The notes beneath the pieces were generated by a model. That model did not search any database, had not been told where the DNA came from, and saw only the letters and a list, made by a program, of their open reading frames with translations. Source: Trema orientale (Eukaryota; Streptophyta; Magnoliopsida; Rosales; Cannabaceae). From it: a stretch of 64,000 bases of DNA. This document shows positions 45,931-58,740 of this stretch, piece after piece. A program made the translations under genes and the position numbers. The DNA is taken from assembly GCA_002914845.1 (NCBI GenBank), contig JXTC01000180.1:483948-547947 (forward strand), in the 5' to 3' direction. The stretch's first letter is position 1. Each line of letters starts with the position of its first letter.

Positions 45931-48900
45931 TCACGAAGAAACATAGACTTATGTATTCAATCACTTGGCGTAAAAATTGATGGAGTGGATCTATGTCTAG
46001 CAGACAGTGCAACAACACATACAATCCTTAAAGACAAAAAGTATTTTCTAAGTATAACATTAGCTGAAGCTAATGTCAATACTATATCTGGTACAACCAA
46101 TTTGATTGAAAGTTATGGAAAAGCTAGTATGATATTACCCCATGGAACTAAATTCTTTATAACTAATGCTTTATATACCAGTAGATCAAAGAGAAATCTA
46201 CTAAGTTTTAAGGATATACGTAGTAATAGTTATCATATCGAGACCACAAATGAAAATAACATAGAATATCTATGTATTACATCTATCGTTTCATGCCAAA
46301 AGCATATTTTAGAAAAGTTGCCATCTCTTTCTTCAGGATTATACTATACATACATAAATACAATTGAGTCCAATATTGTGATAAATCATAAGCTTCATGA
46401 TCCAAAGACTTTTATTCTTTGGCATGATCGTTTAGGTCATCCGGGTTCAATAATGATACGAAGAATTGTAGAAAATTCACATGGACATCCTTTAAAGAAC
46501 CAGAAGATTCTTTTAGCTAGTGAATTTTCATGTGCTGCATGTTTTCAAGGAAGTCATCACCAGCTAAAGTTGCAATTGAATCTCCTACATTTTTAGAGCG
46601 AATACAAGGAGATATATGTGGGCCCATTATCTCTGCATGTGGACTATTTCGCTATTTTATGGTACTAATAGATGCATCAACACGTTGGTCACATGTTTGC
46701 CTATTATCAACTCGTAATGTTTCATTTGCAAAACTTCTTGCTCAGATAATCCATCTACGAACATAATTTCTGGATTATACAATTAAGAAAATTCGTCTTG
46801 ACAATGCAGGAGAATTTACGTCCCAAGCTTTTAATGATTACTGCATGTTAATAGGGATTACACTTGAGCACCCTGTTACCCACACACATACCCAAAATGG
46901 GTTAGCGGAATCATTAATTAAACGTCTAAAATTGATTGCTAGGCCATTACTTATGAAAACTAATTTGCCTAGCAATGCTTGGGGACATGCTATATTGCAT
47001 GCTGTAGCACTTATTCGCATTAGGCCAACCGCATATCATGAATACTCCCCATTACAACTTGTATTTGGTCAAGAACCAAACATATCCTATTTAAGAATTT
47101 TTGGTTGTGCGGTATATGTCCCGATTGCTCCAACATAACGCACCAAAATGGATCCACAAAGAAGACTAGGAATTTATGTTGGGTATGATTCTCCGTCTAT
47201 TATTAGATATCTTGAACCCTTGACGGGTGACATATTCACAGCAAGGTTTGCTGACTGTCAATTTGATGAAACAGTTTTCCCAACATTGGGGAGAGAAAAA
47301 CAACAGTTGGAAAGACAAAAAATCTCTTGGAATGCATAATCAATATCTCACTTTGATCCTCGCACTAATCGATATGAGATAGAAGTTCAAAAGATTATTC
47401 ATTTACAAAATGTTGTAAATCAATTACCAGATGCATTTACTGATATTAAGAAAGTAACTAAGTCACATATACCAACTGTAAATGCTCCTATTAGAATTGA
47501 TGTCCCTATAAGACAATCTTCAAGTGCATTAGCAAATACGTCCACAGAACGCCAAAAACATGGTAGACCAATCGGTTCCAAGGATAAAAATCCAAGAAAA
47601 AGAAAGGAGCAAAATAAGCATGTTGGCACTTCTGAAATTAGTAATACTCAAGCAGAGAATATGATTTTGAACCAGGTAGTAGACACAAATAATCAAATAA
47701 CCCCAGAAGAGGTTCAGGTACCTGAAATTATAGAAAATGAAGAGATTTCAATAAGTTATGTCACTACAAGAAAAAGATGGAATCGAAACAAAATTATTGT
47801 TGATAATAAATTTGCATATGTAGTAGCTACTGATATTATAAATGAAAGCGAGGATCTTGAACCGAAATCTATTAAACAATGTCGACAAAGAAATGACTAG
47901 CCAAAATGGAAAGACGCAATCCGAGAAGAATTAGATTCGCTTGCAAAGCGTGAAGTTTTCGGACTTATAGTTCAAACACCTGAAGGTATAAAGCCTGTAG
48001 GTTACAAGTGGGTATTTGTTCAAAAACGTAATGAGAAGAATGAGGTCGTAAGATATAAAGCTCGACTTGTAGCACAAGGGTTTTCACAGAAACCGGATAT
48101 CGATTATGAGGAGACATATTCTCTAGTGATGGATGTAATTACGTTTAGATTTTTAATCAGCTTAGCAATTTCTGAAAACCTACACATGCGTCCTATGGAT
48201 GTTGTTACAGCTTACTTATATGGCTCTATTGATAAAGATATTTATATGAAAGTACCTGAAGGATTTAAAATATCAGAAGCATGTAGCTGAGAGATATATT
48301 CAGTGAAATTGCAAAGATCTTTGTATGGTTTAAAACAATCAGGACGTATATGGTACAATCGTTTTAGTGAATATCTCTTGAAAGAAGGTTACATAAATAA
48401 TCCTATTTGTCCTTGTGTTTTTATTAAGAAATCAAAATCTGGATTTACTATTATTGCAGTGTATGTTGATGATTTAAATATTATTGGGACTCCAGAAGAG
48501 CTTATAGAGACTATAGAATATTTGAAAAAGGAATTCGAAATGAAAGATCTAGGAAAGACAAAATTTTGTCTTTGCCTACAAATTGAGCATTTATCAGAAG
48601 GGATTTTTGTACATCAATCATCTTACATAGAGAAGATTCTAAAATGTTTCAATATGGATAAAGCTCATCCAATAAGTACTCCGATGGTTGTACGATCTCT
48701 TAATATTGAGAAAGATCCTTTTCGTCCGCAAGAAAATAACGAAGAAAATCTTGGTCTGGAAGTACCATATCTAAGTACAATTGGGGCATTAATGTATCTC
48801 GCTAATTGTACACAACCAGATATAGCATTTTCAGTTAATCTATTAGCAAGATATAGCTCTTCTCCAACACGTAGACATTGGAATAGGGTCAAACAAATAT

Positions 48901-49463
48901 TTCGTTATCTTCGTGGTATAACTGATAAAGGTTTGTTCTATTCAAAACAAGCAAAGTCGGAACTAATTGGTTATGCAGATGCTGGTTACCTATCTGATCC
49001 ACATAAAGCAAGATCGCAAACAGGGTATTTATTCATATATGGTGGTACAGCTATATCTTGACATTCAGTAAAGTAAACTATTGCAGCTACTTCCTCAAAT
49101 CATGCAGAAATTATCGCACTTCATGAAGCAAGCAAAGAATGTGTATGGTTGAGATCTCTAGTACAACATATCCAAATTTCATGTGGGCAGCCTACAATTA
49201 ATGAAAGCCCAACAAAATTATTCGAAGATAATGCAGCCTGTATTGCCCAAATAAGAGAAGGTTATATCAAAAGTGACAGAACTAAGCACATCTCACCGAA
49301 TTTTTTTTTTACACATGAACTCCAAAAGAAGAGTGAAATAGATGTTGTGCGAATTTGTTCAAATGATAATTTAGCAGATTTACTAACGAAGTCACTTCCT
49401 ACAGCAACATTTGAGAAGTTGGTCTACAAGATTGGAGTGCGGCAACTTAAAGATCTTTTTTGA
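45931..49463 (+). pseudogene. copia pol (protease, integrase, reverse transcriptase, RNase H), broken
   Basis: Protease: the active-site segment LADSATTH at about 45,997-46,020 has DSA where DSG is more usual. Integrase: zinc-binding HHCC region around LWHDRLGHPGS (46,420-46,450) and CAAC (about 46,532). The catalytic triad appears as D in GDICGP, D in RLDNAGEF and E in GLAESLIKR (46,600-46,925). Reverse transcriptase: YKARLVAQGF (about 48,055), YVDD at 48,462-48,473 and LYGLKQSGR. RNase H: YADAGYLSD at about 48,975, EDNAACI and DRTKHI near 49,285. There is one frameshift at about 46,530-46,596. In-frame stops fall at about 46,764, 47,136, 47,337, 47,898, 48,288, 49,059 and 49,074. Several look like transitions, for example a TGA where tryptophan is usual in RNase H. 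Confidence 0.9.
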
Positions 49464-49710
49464 ATTATTTGAGTTGGTATACTTATTTGAGAGGGAGTTA
49501 CTTGTATATTATATTGGAGACTGTACTCTTTTTCCCTTGATTGAGGTTTTATCCTATTAGGTTTTCCCAATCAAGGTTTTTAATGAGGCAGTTTTAAAAA
49601 GAATATCAAACACAAGAATATTGTACTCTTTTTCCCTTTACTAGGTTTTTCTCCCAAAGGGTTTTTCTTAGTAAGGTTTTAATGAGGCATATTTGTATGC
49701 GGTGGTATCC

Positions 49711-49719
49711 AAGGGGGAG
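49711..49719 (+). other. Polypurine tract of the copia element
   Basis: 'aagggggag' ends exactly at the first base of the 3' LTR, the normal position of the plus-strand priming site. Confidence 0.8.
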
Positions 49720-50050
49720 TGTTATAAAACTAATAAATAGTGGATGCCACCTTTGGTATTCCATAACCTACATATATGAATATTGAGTTGGATAACATCC
49801 CTCTTAAAACCATCTTTAACCCCCTTATTCAAGTCATTTACTTATTAGTGTTATAATTCATATATTAACTTCATTGTAACTTATGTAACTCATGACTTTG
49901 TATTTACCCCATATTCATGAGCATTGGCCTATAAATAGAGAAGTGTGTAGCTTGCAAAGTGATATAAAAATAGTATGCTATATTTCTATTATCTCTCTTT
50001 TGCCTATCTTTTCTCTTATGGTATTTGTCCTTTACTATATTTTTATATCA
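49720..50050 (+). repeat. 3' LTR of the copia element
   Basis: 331 bp with the same ends as the 5' LTR and eight substitutions by eye. It is followed by the acaac target duplication and then hAT sequence. Confidence 0.92.
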
Positions 50051-50634
50051 ACAACATTATTTTCGGCTATATATATCTCATATGTATCTAACTTTAAAAT
50101 AATAATAATAATAATGAAATACCAATCTCTAGAAGGACAAAGTATGTCTTGCGATTCTTGCCCATAAACCACTCACTTTGGCATGTATGTTTAGGCTTTA
50201 GGCTTAGCTATTACTTTTCTATTATTCTCGGATTCTCATCTCTCTATTACCACCGGGTCGACTTTAGCTATATCTCTTTATTATTCATCTCTTTCATTTT
50301 CGGATTCTCTAAAAACATCTCTCAAATTCTATCACCATTTTTCAAGGGCAAAAAGAGAAAAGAGGACCAACAGAATTACCGAGTCCGACTCTTTTACTTC
50401 AAATTCTAGGTTCAATATTCAATTATTGTTGTTTATTTTATTTGAGATTCGTGAAATATAAATTAGTAAGTCTATTGTTAATTTTATTTGTGAAATTTAA
50501 ATTAGTCATTATATTTTTCAATTTTCATTGTAGTTGTTCTTTATAAGAATCTAAGATATTATATTTTTATTATTAGGGTGTTTATCTTTTATATAGTTTA
50601 ATTATCAATAATACTTAAAATTCATAATTATAGA

Positions 50635-53020
50635 ATGTCTAATAGAAAATATGAATCTGGTTATGAGAAACTTAAGAAAAAAGGAAGCGTAGAAAAATTA
50701 TTTCAATCTCAAAAAGGTGCTCTTAATAAGTTTTTTATAAGTAATAAAAATGATGAAAACACAAGCGAAAAGTGTCAAGAAAACGTGGAAGAATCTAAAA
50801 TAAATGAAGAAAATAAAGATCTCAATCAAAATTTACATAGCGTTCCTCCAAATATTTTTGACCCAGAAAGATGGGAAAATATTATTATTGATGGTAAGTT
50901 AAGAGACTTATTTGTTGAAAAATGTCTAATTCAAAAAAATAACATAAATTTTCTAAAAGACGAAAATTCTAGGCGTTTCTCTATTATACGTTATATACGA
51001 AAATCATCAAATGGAGAAAAATATGATAGAAAATAGTTAGTTTATTCAAAAGAATTAATAAAGTATATTATTTTTGTTGCAAGTTATTTAACACAAAATA
51101 TAGCATAAGTTAATTAAGTAATGAAGGATCCAGTAATTGAAAAAATCTTAGTAGTAAACTTAAAAGTCATGAAACATCTAATGAGCATATAACGAACATA
51201 AGTGCTTAGATTGATTTAGAATTAAGGTTGTTAAAGAATAAGACAATTGACAAAAATATTCAAGAAAAGATTAATAGAGAAAAGGAACATTAGAAAAAAG
51301 TTCAAATAAGAATAATCGTTGTTGTAAAGAATTTAGCTAAAAATAATTTGGCTTTTCGTGGATAAAATGAGAAGATATATTAACATAACAATAGAAATTT
51401 TTTAAGTCTAATTGAAATGATTGTTGAATTTGATCTAATAATGCAAGAACATATTCGACGTATACAAGATGGTGAAATTCATAATCATTATCTTGGACAT
51501 AATATCCAAAATGAGCTAATACAAATGTTATCTCTCGAAGTTTAAAATACAATACTTAAAAAATTAAAAATGCAAAATATTTTTCAGTTATACTTGATTG
51601 TACTCCAGACACAAGTCATCAAAAATAAATGTCTCTTATCTTAAGATGTGTAAATATTGCAACAAGTCCAATAGAAGTAGAAGAACATTTTTTAGAATTT
51701 CTAGTAGTAGATGATACATCAGCAAAAGGTCTTTTTAATGAACTTGTAAATACAATTAAAAATCTTGAACTTGATATTAGTGAGATAAGAGGACAATGAT
51801 ATGATAATGGATCTAACATGAAAGGAAAGTAATAAGATATACAAAAAATATTATTGGAGATAAATGCTAGAGTATTTTATACACCTTGTGGTTGTCATAA
51901 TATTAATCTTGTAATTTGCAATGTAGCGACGTCTTGTCCTAGAGCTATAACATTTTTTTGGAGTTTTACAACGTATATATACATTGTTCTCTTCTTCAAT
52001 GGAAAATACTACAAAATAATATATCTAATTTGACTATCAAATCATTGTCACAAACACGTTAGAAAAGTCGTATTGAAAGTATTAAGGCAATTAAGTTTTC
52101 AAGCTCCAAAAGTAAGAGATGCTTTACTTAAATTAGTTGAAACTAGTAAAGATCCTAAAATAAAAAGTGAAGCTAAATGTCTAGCAATGTATAACTTTGA
52201 ATTTTTGTTAGGTATGACTATTTGGTATGATATATTATTTGTTATTAACTCAGTTAGTAAGACCTTACAAAATACAGATATGCAAATTGATATTACTATA
52301 GACCAATTAAAAGGTCTTCTTTCTTTTTTAAAAAAGTATAGAGAAAATGGATTTACATCAGTTATGATTTCAACTAAAGAAATTGCAAATGAAATGGAAA
52401 TAGAACCTAAATTTCCTGAAAAACGAGTAATTCGTAGAAAAAAATAATTTAATAAGAATCTTAATGATGAAAGAATAATGCAATCTACTAGGGAGTCTTT
52501 AGAATTAATTATTTTGTTTACATAATAAATCAAACAATTTCTTCTCTTAAAAGTATATTTGAGCAGTTTAAAGTATATGAAAATATTTTTGGATTTTTAT
52601 TTGATTTTAGAAAATTAAAGTCCTTAGATGATGATGATTTAAAAAGTTATTGTCTCAATCTTGAACATGTGCTAAAACATGGTGAGGATTCCGATATTAA
52701 CAGTTTAGATTTATTTCCTGAATTAAGAGTACTAAGAGAAATTTTCCAAAAGAATTTAATTAACCCAATTGAAATACTGGATTATATAAGAAGAGTAGAC
52801 TCTTTTCCAAATACTTTTATTGTTTACAGAATATTGTTAACCATTCTAATAACAATTGAGCTTTTCTAAATTAAAATTACTAAAATCTTACTTTAGATCT
52901 ATAATGCCACAAGAAAGATTGAATGGCTTAGCTATATTATCTATAGAACAAGATATATTAGCTAATATTGAATACAAAAATTTAATTAATAATTTTGCAT
53001 CTAAAAAATTAGAAAAATAG
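50635..53020 (+). pseudogene. hAT transposase (zinc-finger MYM/TTF-type with hAT dimerisation domain) pseudogene
   Basis: The N-terminal part starts at 50,635 (MSNRKYESGYEKLKKKG). It contains NIFDPERWENI and IIRYIRKSSNGEKYDRK, the region preceding the TTF-type zinc finger. A DUF4371-like region follows at 51,100-51,800 with many stops. The catalytic core is recognisable at about 51,790-51,830 (YDNGSNMKGK) and near 51,880-51,930 (TPCGCHN). The frame 52,073-52,447 carries FQAPKVRDALLKL and MTIWYDILFVINSVSKTL. The C-terminal dimerisation segment (MPQERLNGLAILSIEQD) is at about 52,903-52,950 and ends at 53,020. Multiple stops and frameshifts destroy it. It is more decayed than the nested copia element, fitting an older insertion. 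Confidence 0.85.
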
Positions 53021-53309
53021 ATTTTAAGTAGAAAAATTAAAACTAAATTTATATAGCCCATTTCAAAAAAAAAAATTATAAGGCCTCATTTCAAATTTTA
53101 CCTAAAACCTTAACTCATGTTGAAACGGCCCTAATCATATGTAGACAATAAAAATGAATCTGATGAAATTTGAGCGTAACAAAAATTACATTAGACCTCA
53201 TTAATATCATATTTCGACAATACCACTAACACTAAACCGTGAAAAATCATGGACAAGTCGGAACCATTTTTTTTCCCCTCAAAATCGGTTGATTTTTATT
53301 ATTTTTTGG

Positions 53310-53700
53310 GAAAATTAGACTTTATACGGTAATTTTGAAAAAAATTGGAAAAATACGGTGGTTTAAATTTTTTTACGGTGCGGTACGGTTTTTATTAGAT
53401 AAATACTATTTTTTTAAAACTATTTAGAAAAATGTCATTTTTCAAAATAGTAACTAGTTTCTGGTAACCAGTTTCCAGATTCTGGTAACCAGTAACCAAA
53501 GGTATTTATAACTAATATATAACTGGTAACTAGTAACCAGTAACAAGTTTCCAGAAACCGGTAACCAATAACTATTTTAAAAAATAGTATTTTTCTAAAT
53601 ATGTTTTAAAAAGTGATATTTTTCTAATAAAACTCGTATGAAAATTTGAAAAAAGTCTGAGTTCCGTATTTTTGTAATTTTTTTAGTTTTTTATACGTAA
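53310..53700. mobile_element. Foldback element with GGTAACCAG repeats
   Basis: The left arm ('cggtttttattagataaata', 'aaaatgtcatttttcaaaat', 'agtttctggtaaccag') pairs with the right arm ('ccagaaaccggtaaccaata', 'tgatatttttctaataaaac'). The centre repeats 'ggtaaccag' and 'ctagtaaccag' several times in both orientations. It lies about 170 bp from the hAT right end. Target duplication unresolved. Confidence 0.55.
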
Positions 53701-53704
53701 AATG

Positions 53705-55695
53705 ATAGAAACCCTTATTTTTTTATGTTAATTGTTCGGTTTAGCCCACTTAGTGTGCGCGAACGAGTGCCTTGGCCTAGCGCCTATAGGTGGGCGCAGT
53801 TATGCCACACAGCACATAGGCGTATACCGGTGTACGTGGAGGTGGCGCCAAGGCGCAGAGGTGCTCGAATATTGATAAGGACATTGACATGTCCTGATGC
53901 TGAGAACCAATGTCAACACATTGGGGGTAAGCTTATTTTGCTGTGAATGCAACAAATTGATCGTGTCTTGTTTCTTTGTGATAAAGCGACTAACTATATA
54001 TATGGTTAAAAATAAAGGGTCCAAAACGTAAAATAGCCGTGGAAGACAAGTTTAATGTAACTTTGTCACGTATGTTGTGGCAACTAGAGAGAATATAGCG
54101 TCATAGGGAGAAGCCGAACGTTACTGGGAAGGGAAAGTTCTTTCTTTTATCAGCTAAGGAAAACCGACCGGATAAGCATATACGCATTTCACATATTTAT
54201 ATGGTTATTATACTTCATAGTTATTATGTTCTATAGAATAGGGTAGCCTACTTTAAAATTAAAAAATGTTTTTTTTTCTTTTTTTATTCTTTTTATATGT
54301 GTGTCCTTACAAAATATAGCTTTTGAATGCTAAGAATTTAAAATTCTGACCTCATTTATTAGAAAAAGCGCGGATTAATTACCTCGAATAACTTAACGAG
54401 TTACCTCAAGTGACTAGTTACCTCAGTACCTTTAACATCTTTAACACATTCATGTTTTGAAGAGATAAGTTGACTAGTACTTCAAATACCCTCTTCAAGT
54501 GCTAAAGAATGGTATTTTTCTAATGTCTGATATTTTTCAAAAAAAGGGGCAAGATGGTATTTTTGAAATTTTTTTTTTTTTTATTTTATTTTACCACAGA
54601 AAATCAGATTTCCTCTTTATTTTTTAGGTTTATTTTTTAATAATTTGGTTTTTAGTTTTATGTCCGAGTATACAAAATATACTTGCTATATATCAACTAA
54701 ATTAAATAATTTACCATATAGTAAATCAGTTAATTCTTATGTTAATTGATCATGCCGGACATATATAAAAATGAATAAAATCAAATGGGATTTCTATATG
54801 AATTAGAACTTACTAGCAAGTTATTGTGAAATGTATGAGAATAAGATAATTTTCGATGTAAATTGACCTTTCTCGACCATTTTCAAGATGATTTTTTTTA
54901 AGTGTTGACATTTTATTTATGACCCTTGACAACAACAGTGATTGATATTATGACCAATAATCATTATTGTTGTGGCCAAATTATAATTAAACTTACTACT
55001 ACTCAAAAAAGTCTCTTTAAAAGTGGTTCTGGCTAAAAATGCTGGCACTTTCACATATGGCAGTTGTAAAGAAAAATATTAGTAACTTCTAAGAAAAAAC
55101 AAGAAAAGACTAATATTAACCATCAAAGAGTTACTCAGCCAAATTTCCTCGATCCCTAAAAATGTCATTTGGGCCCGAATCGGTCCTAGTCACATTCAAA
55201 TTCCCTATAAAAAAGAATAAATAAATAAAAAGAACACCTTGTATTTGTTAAATTTAGGAATGAACAATTAACATTGTCCAAATAATCACCAAGAAAAGCT
55301 TGGAACTTTTTCTCCAGGGGAATTGGAGTCAGAAGTCTTTCTTATATGTGTATCTTTACGAGGGACTCATCACAAAAAGAATCAAATTAATCACCATGTA
55401 AATCTTTCACATTAAAAAGAAAGTGAACTTTTCAGCTGGATCCCGTTTTGGTTCTCAGTACGTGTTATGTGGGCTCTACACTGGATTTTAGTGCGTGATG
55501 CTGCAATATCTACTGGGCTAAACTTAAACTTTGGAAAAGCCCTCTTCCCGATGTTATTTAGTATGACTGTGCTACAAAGGGCAATGACATCTTGCATTGA
55601 CCTACCTTCAGGAGAGGGGAAGCTTTTGCTTTTATAAATATCAGTTCAAAAATTCAAATTTTGTTATATATCAGCTTAAATATCTTTTGAATTCG
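53705..55695. other. Intergenic DNA with a small GC-rich island at 53.75-53.88 kb
   Basis: At about 53,755-53,880 GC content rises sharply ('ggcctagcgcctataggtgg', 'aggtggcgccaaggcgc'). This may be a transposon fragment. Beyond it no gene or repeat was recognised. Confidence 0.4.
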
Positions 55696-55699
55696 TATA

Positions 55700-56005
55700 A
55701 AAGTTTGGGGGCTTATAGAAATGTGACTAAATTTTGGGTCAAATTTCAGTAAATGTCTCTTTGCCAAATGTTATAGCAAAATGTCCGGTATATATGCTTA
55801 TATACTAAGTGTAAAATTTTATATACCAAGTATAAAAAATTATATGCCCAGTGCATTTCAGTACAGTAACTAAAATTGGTATATATGTGTATCTACCAAG
55901 TGTAAAAATATATATATCTGGACATTTAGCTATAAAATTTTAAAAATGAACATTTACTTAATCAAATTTAAAATTTTGGTCATCCACCTAAATTTCTCTA
56001 TAAGT
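55700..56005. repeat. Interspersed repeat, inverse copy of the 9.6-kb block
   Basis: Contains 'ccaagtgtaaaaatatatat', 'gcatttcagtacagtaac' and 'atctggacatttagctat'. These match the 9,636-9,935 block in reverse orientation. The ends 'cttatagaaatgtg' and 'aatttctctataag' form a terminal inverted repeat, so this copy shows the unit to be a short inverted-repeat element. Confidence 0.55.
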
Positions 56006-57185
56006 TTTTGCCAAAATTATTCTTGTTGTTATTTTAAACCTTAACCAGTTAATTAAATTCTAAAAATTAAATCTTGCGCGAAGTAAGTTGTTCACCTAAA
56101 CAAGCTAGCAACTTCAATAGAATTACTATACAGGAGCCAAGTGAATAAATGCTGAACCGAAGAACTGTAAGCAAGTAGTGGTAACTTTGCATGTGATTTA
56201 CATGTGCTTGTAACTAGATACCAATATCAAATAATTTCAGTAAAAAAATTAAAAATGAAAGTGCAGTTAAAATTTACTCTTGTATGCCAAACAATTAATG
56301 TATGCGTATTTTTTCAACCAGTTTATACTTATTTAATGTGCTAAACTGCATATGCAATTTATGCTAATGCCTAAAATATGGGCCTTAAAGTGATTATGAG
56401 AAACCAAACTAGACCGCACCAACACACTTGGGATGTGGTGTGATGTGCGGTTTAGTTCGGTAATAAACTTTAGACTTGAACTTGACAACTTAGGCCCTAA
56501 GTTTAAAAATCTAACCAAGTGAAATTTTAGTTTTTTTTTTTTTTTAACTTCTAACTTAATTAATTTACAAAAAATAAAAATCAACTATATGCTAGTCATA
56601 AAGATATAATCTATTTTATTTTCTTTTGAATTATAAGACTCCATTGAAAAAAACAAACAAGAGTACTAGCCTATAATAAGAATTGAGCCAAAGGGAACCC
56701 CACAGTATAGTCACTATGAAAGTTATGATTATATTGATATTCATTTTATATACGTTACTAAGAATCAAAGTATACTGGCTTCAATCTCTAGTCTATAGAG
56801 TGTATAGAGCCTGTTGATGATGTATGAAAGTATGCATTGATAGTGATTCAAGGTCTCATTGATGATGTAGTCATGTTGAATATATTCTTGTTAATTTCTT
56901 ATTTTCTTAATAAGGTCATGATTAACCATGTGTTAGGGATGAAGTTTTACACGATTTTTAGCTAGATTTATTTCAAGAGAGGAGGGTGAGCTTATTTGGT
57001 TAAAAAATCTCTTTTTTTATTATTTCCATGATTGATAAAATTTCTGTTTTTTAATTTAATAGCAGGAGGAAAATGATGTAATTAAATTTCATGATAATTC
57101 TTTTATAATCTAAATTTCTTTATAATTTTTTTATGATCTATTATTCTCTCATGCTCTCACTGAGGTTGGTACTAACAGCTTTATT
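56006..57185. other. Intergenic DNA without recognised genes
   Basis: AT-rich DNA. Short open frames have no domain and no supporting context. Confidence 0.5.
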
Positions 57186-57189
57186 TTCA

Positions 57190-57352
57190 ATGATTTTGGT
57201 TTATTTTTGTTTTTATTTTATAAAATTTGGCTTAATTAATGACATCTACTTATTACAAAAAAAGGAAAATAACTCACGAGCCTAGAAATCGAACTCCTGA
57301 TCTAGTATCCAATCTTCACCTCACCCCACCTATTGAGCTAGCCCAACGAGCT
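57190..57352 (-). mobile_element. Candidate tRNA-derived SINE
   Basis: On the minus strand the block starts 'gctcgttgggctagctcaat' and has an A-box-like 'tagctcaataggtgg' (57,326-57,340). About 35 nt later comes a B-box-like 'ggagttcgatttc' (57,285-57,297). It ends in T-rich sequence. This is the layout of a pol III-transcribed plant SINE head. No full tRNA cloverleaf fits and no target duplication was found. It may be truncated. Confidence 0.55.
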
Positions 57353-58740
57353 TTGGTTTAAAACTCTTTAAATAAATGGCGAGACCCTTTTTGAATAAAA
57401 ACTCTACCAAAGATTTCATTAAGATAAAAATATATATATATATGGGTCATGTTTTAATGGAGTTTTTTGTTTTTGCTCCATGGATGAGTACTCTAATTTG
57501 GGCCATTGGATTTAATCTAATGGTTCTAATAATATTAGTAATTTTATAAAAAAGAAAAATCTAATTAATACGTATATATATAGAAAGTTATTTATGATTA
57601 AAAATATTGGCAACCTGTTTATGACCTATGAGTTAGATTTTTTTTTTCAATCATCTTTCCATTATTTTTTTTTTTCATTCCCATTCCATGTTTGATTCCT
57701 ATATTTTTATTTCATTCCCTTTCATGTGTATTATTTTTAGAAATACATCAATACAATTTGGACAAGTCATCAAGCACCTTCTTTCTTTTTTCTCTTTTTT
57801 TTTTTTTTTCATTTCATGTGTTTTATAAAAGCTGCTCGAATAGACAATTGGGCTTGTGTGGACTTTTCAAGTTGGGTAGTTTCTGATATGAAAAATTTTT
57901 GTAACAAATTAGCCAAGATGTGCAAAAGTAAAAGAATGGTATGGCAGCTAAACCTAAATTATGTTAAATTTTTTATAGCAATGTCGATAATTGACACTTT
58001 TTACTATTTTGAATAACTTGCTAGGCCTTCTTATGTTTGGTAAGAGGTTTGAGATTTATTTTTGGCCTTCATAAGTTCTTGCATTCATGGGTGAAGAGAA
58101 CATAATATTTAAAATAATAAAAACGTGATTGAAGAGTTAAAAAAAATATTAGTGTATATTTTTTGTTTTTTTTAATAAAACATTATTTTCCTTAGTTGGT
58201 AGCCTATTTATCAATTTAATGTATTGTACATAAACGTGCATACTTTTGAATATTAAAACCCAATTATATTCATGTGTATATATGGTAATTTTAAATGAAA
58301 ACAACAAATATACATCATCATTAATGAATTTTAAAGATGATTAATTTTAGAAAAAGATTAAAGTAGAATGAAATTAATAAGAGAAAAAAAAAACTTACAT
58401 ATGATTAATAGAAGCACCTATAGATGTCATTTTTCAATTAAATTCATAAGTACCTTTACTTTGTACATGGTTCTATAGATGAGTGTTTTAGTTCACATCA
58501 ATTGATTAAAATCACAGACAAATATCAATAGATTAGAACTATGGACTTGCATCTGGCGGAAAATGGTAGTTTAAATAAGTTTTGATTTAAATAAGTTTTG
58601 ATCTAAATATTACTCGTTGTGGCTATTTGGTTGAGTAATAATATGTTATACTCTACATGATCACTTTTTCTAATATTCAGAATTATCAAAATAGTATACA
58701 GGTAGTTTTGCTCACTCTTTGTTACTCTCAAGAAAAAATG

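Larger units (their letters stand above)
43658..50050 (+). mobile_element. Ty1-copia LTR retrotransposon, full-length but coding-defective
   Basis: 6,393 bp with two 331-bp LTRs that start TGTTATAAAA and end TTTTATATCA. It is flanked by the perfect 5-bp duplication acaac at 43,653-43,657 and 50,051-50,055. The order gag, protease, integrase, reverse transcriptase, RNase H is that of copia. By eye I count eight substitutions between the LTRs (about 2.4 percent), six of them transitions, so the insertion is fairly recent. Several in-frame stops and two frameshifts make it non-autonomous now. It inserted into the hAT element 154 bp from its left end. Confidence 0.93.
43504..53133 (+). mobile_element. 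hAT transposon carrying a nested Ty1-copia element
   Basis: The left end is 'cagggccgactcc' and the right end, inverted, is 'tagggccgtttc'; the terminal repeats match at 7 of the first 8 bases and carry the hAT C/TAGGG signature. The 8-bp target duplication atcatatg is perfect at 43,496-43,503 and 53,134-53,141. The span is 9,630 bp; subtracting the copia element and its duplication leaves about 3.23 kb of hAT, a normal size. Subterminal 'aaggcc' and 'ggcctaa' words occur near both ends. A decayed transposase lies at 50.6-53.0 kb. Confidence 0.88.

Noticed and set aside
46838-47020. 60-residue minus-strand frame
   Set aside because: Shadow of the copia integrase domain.
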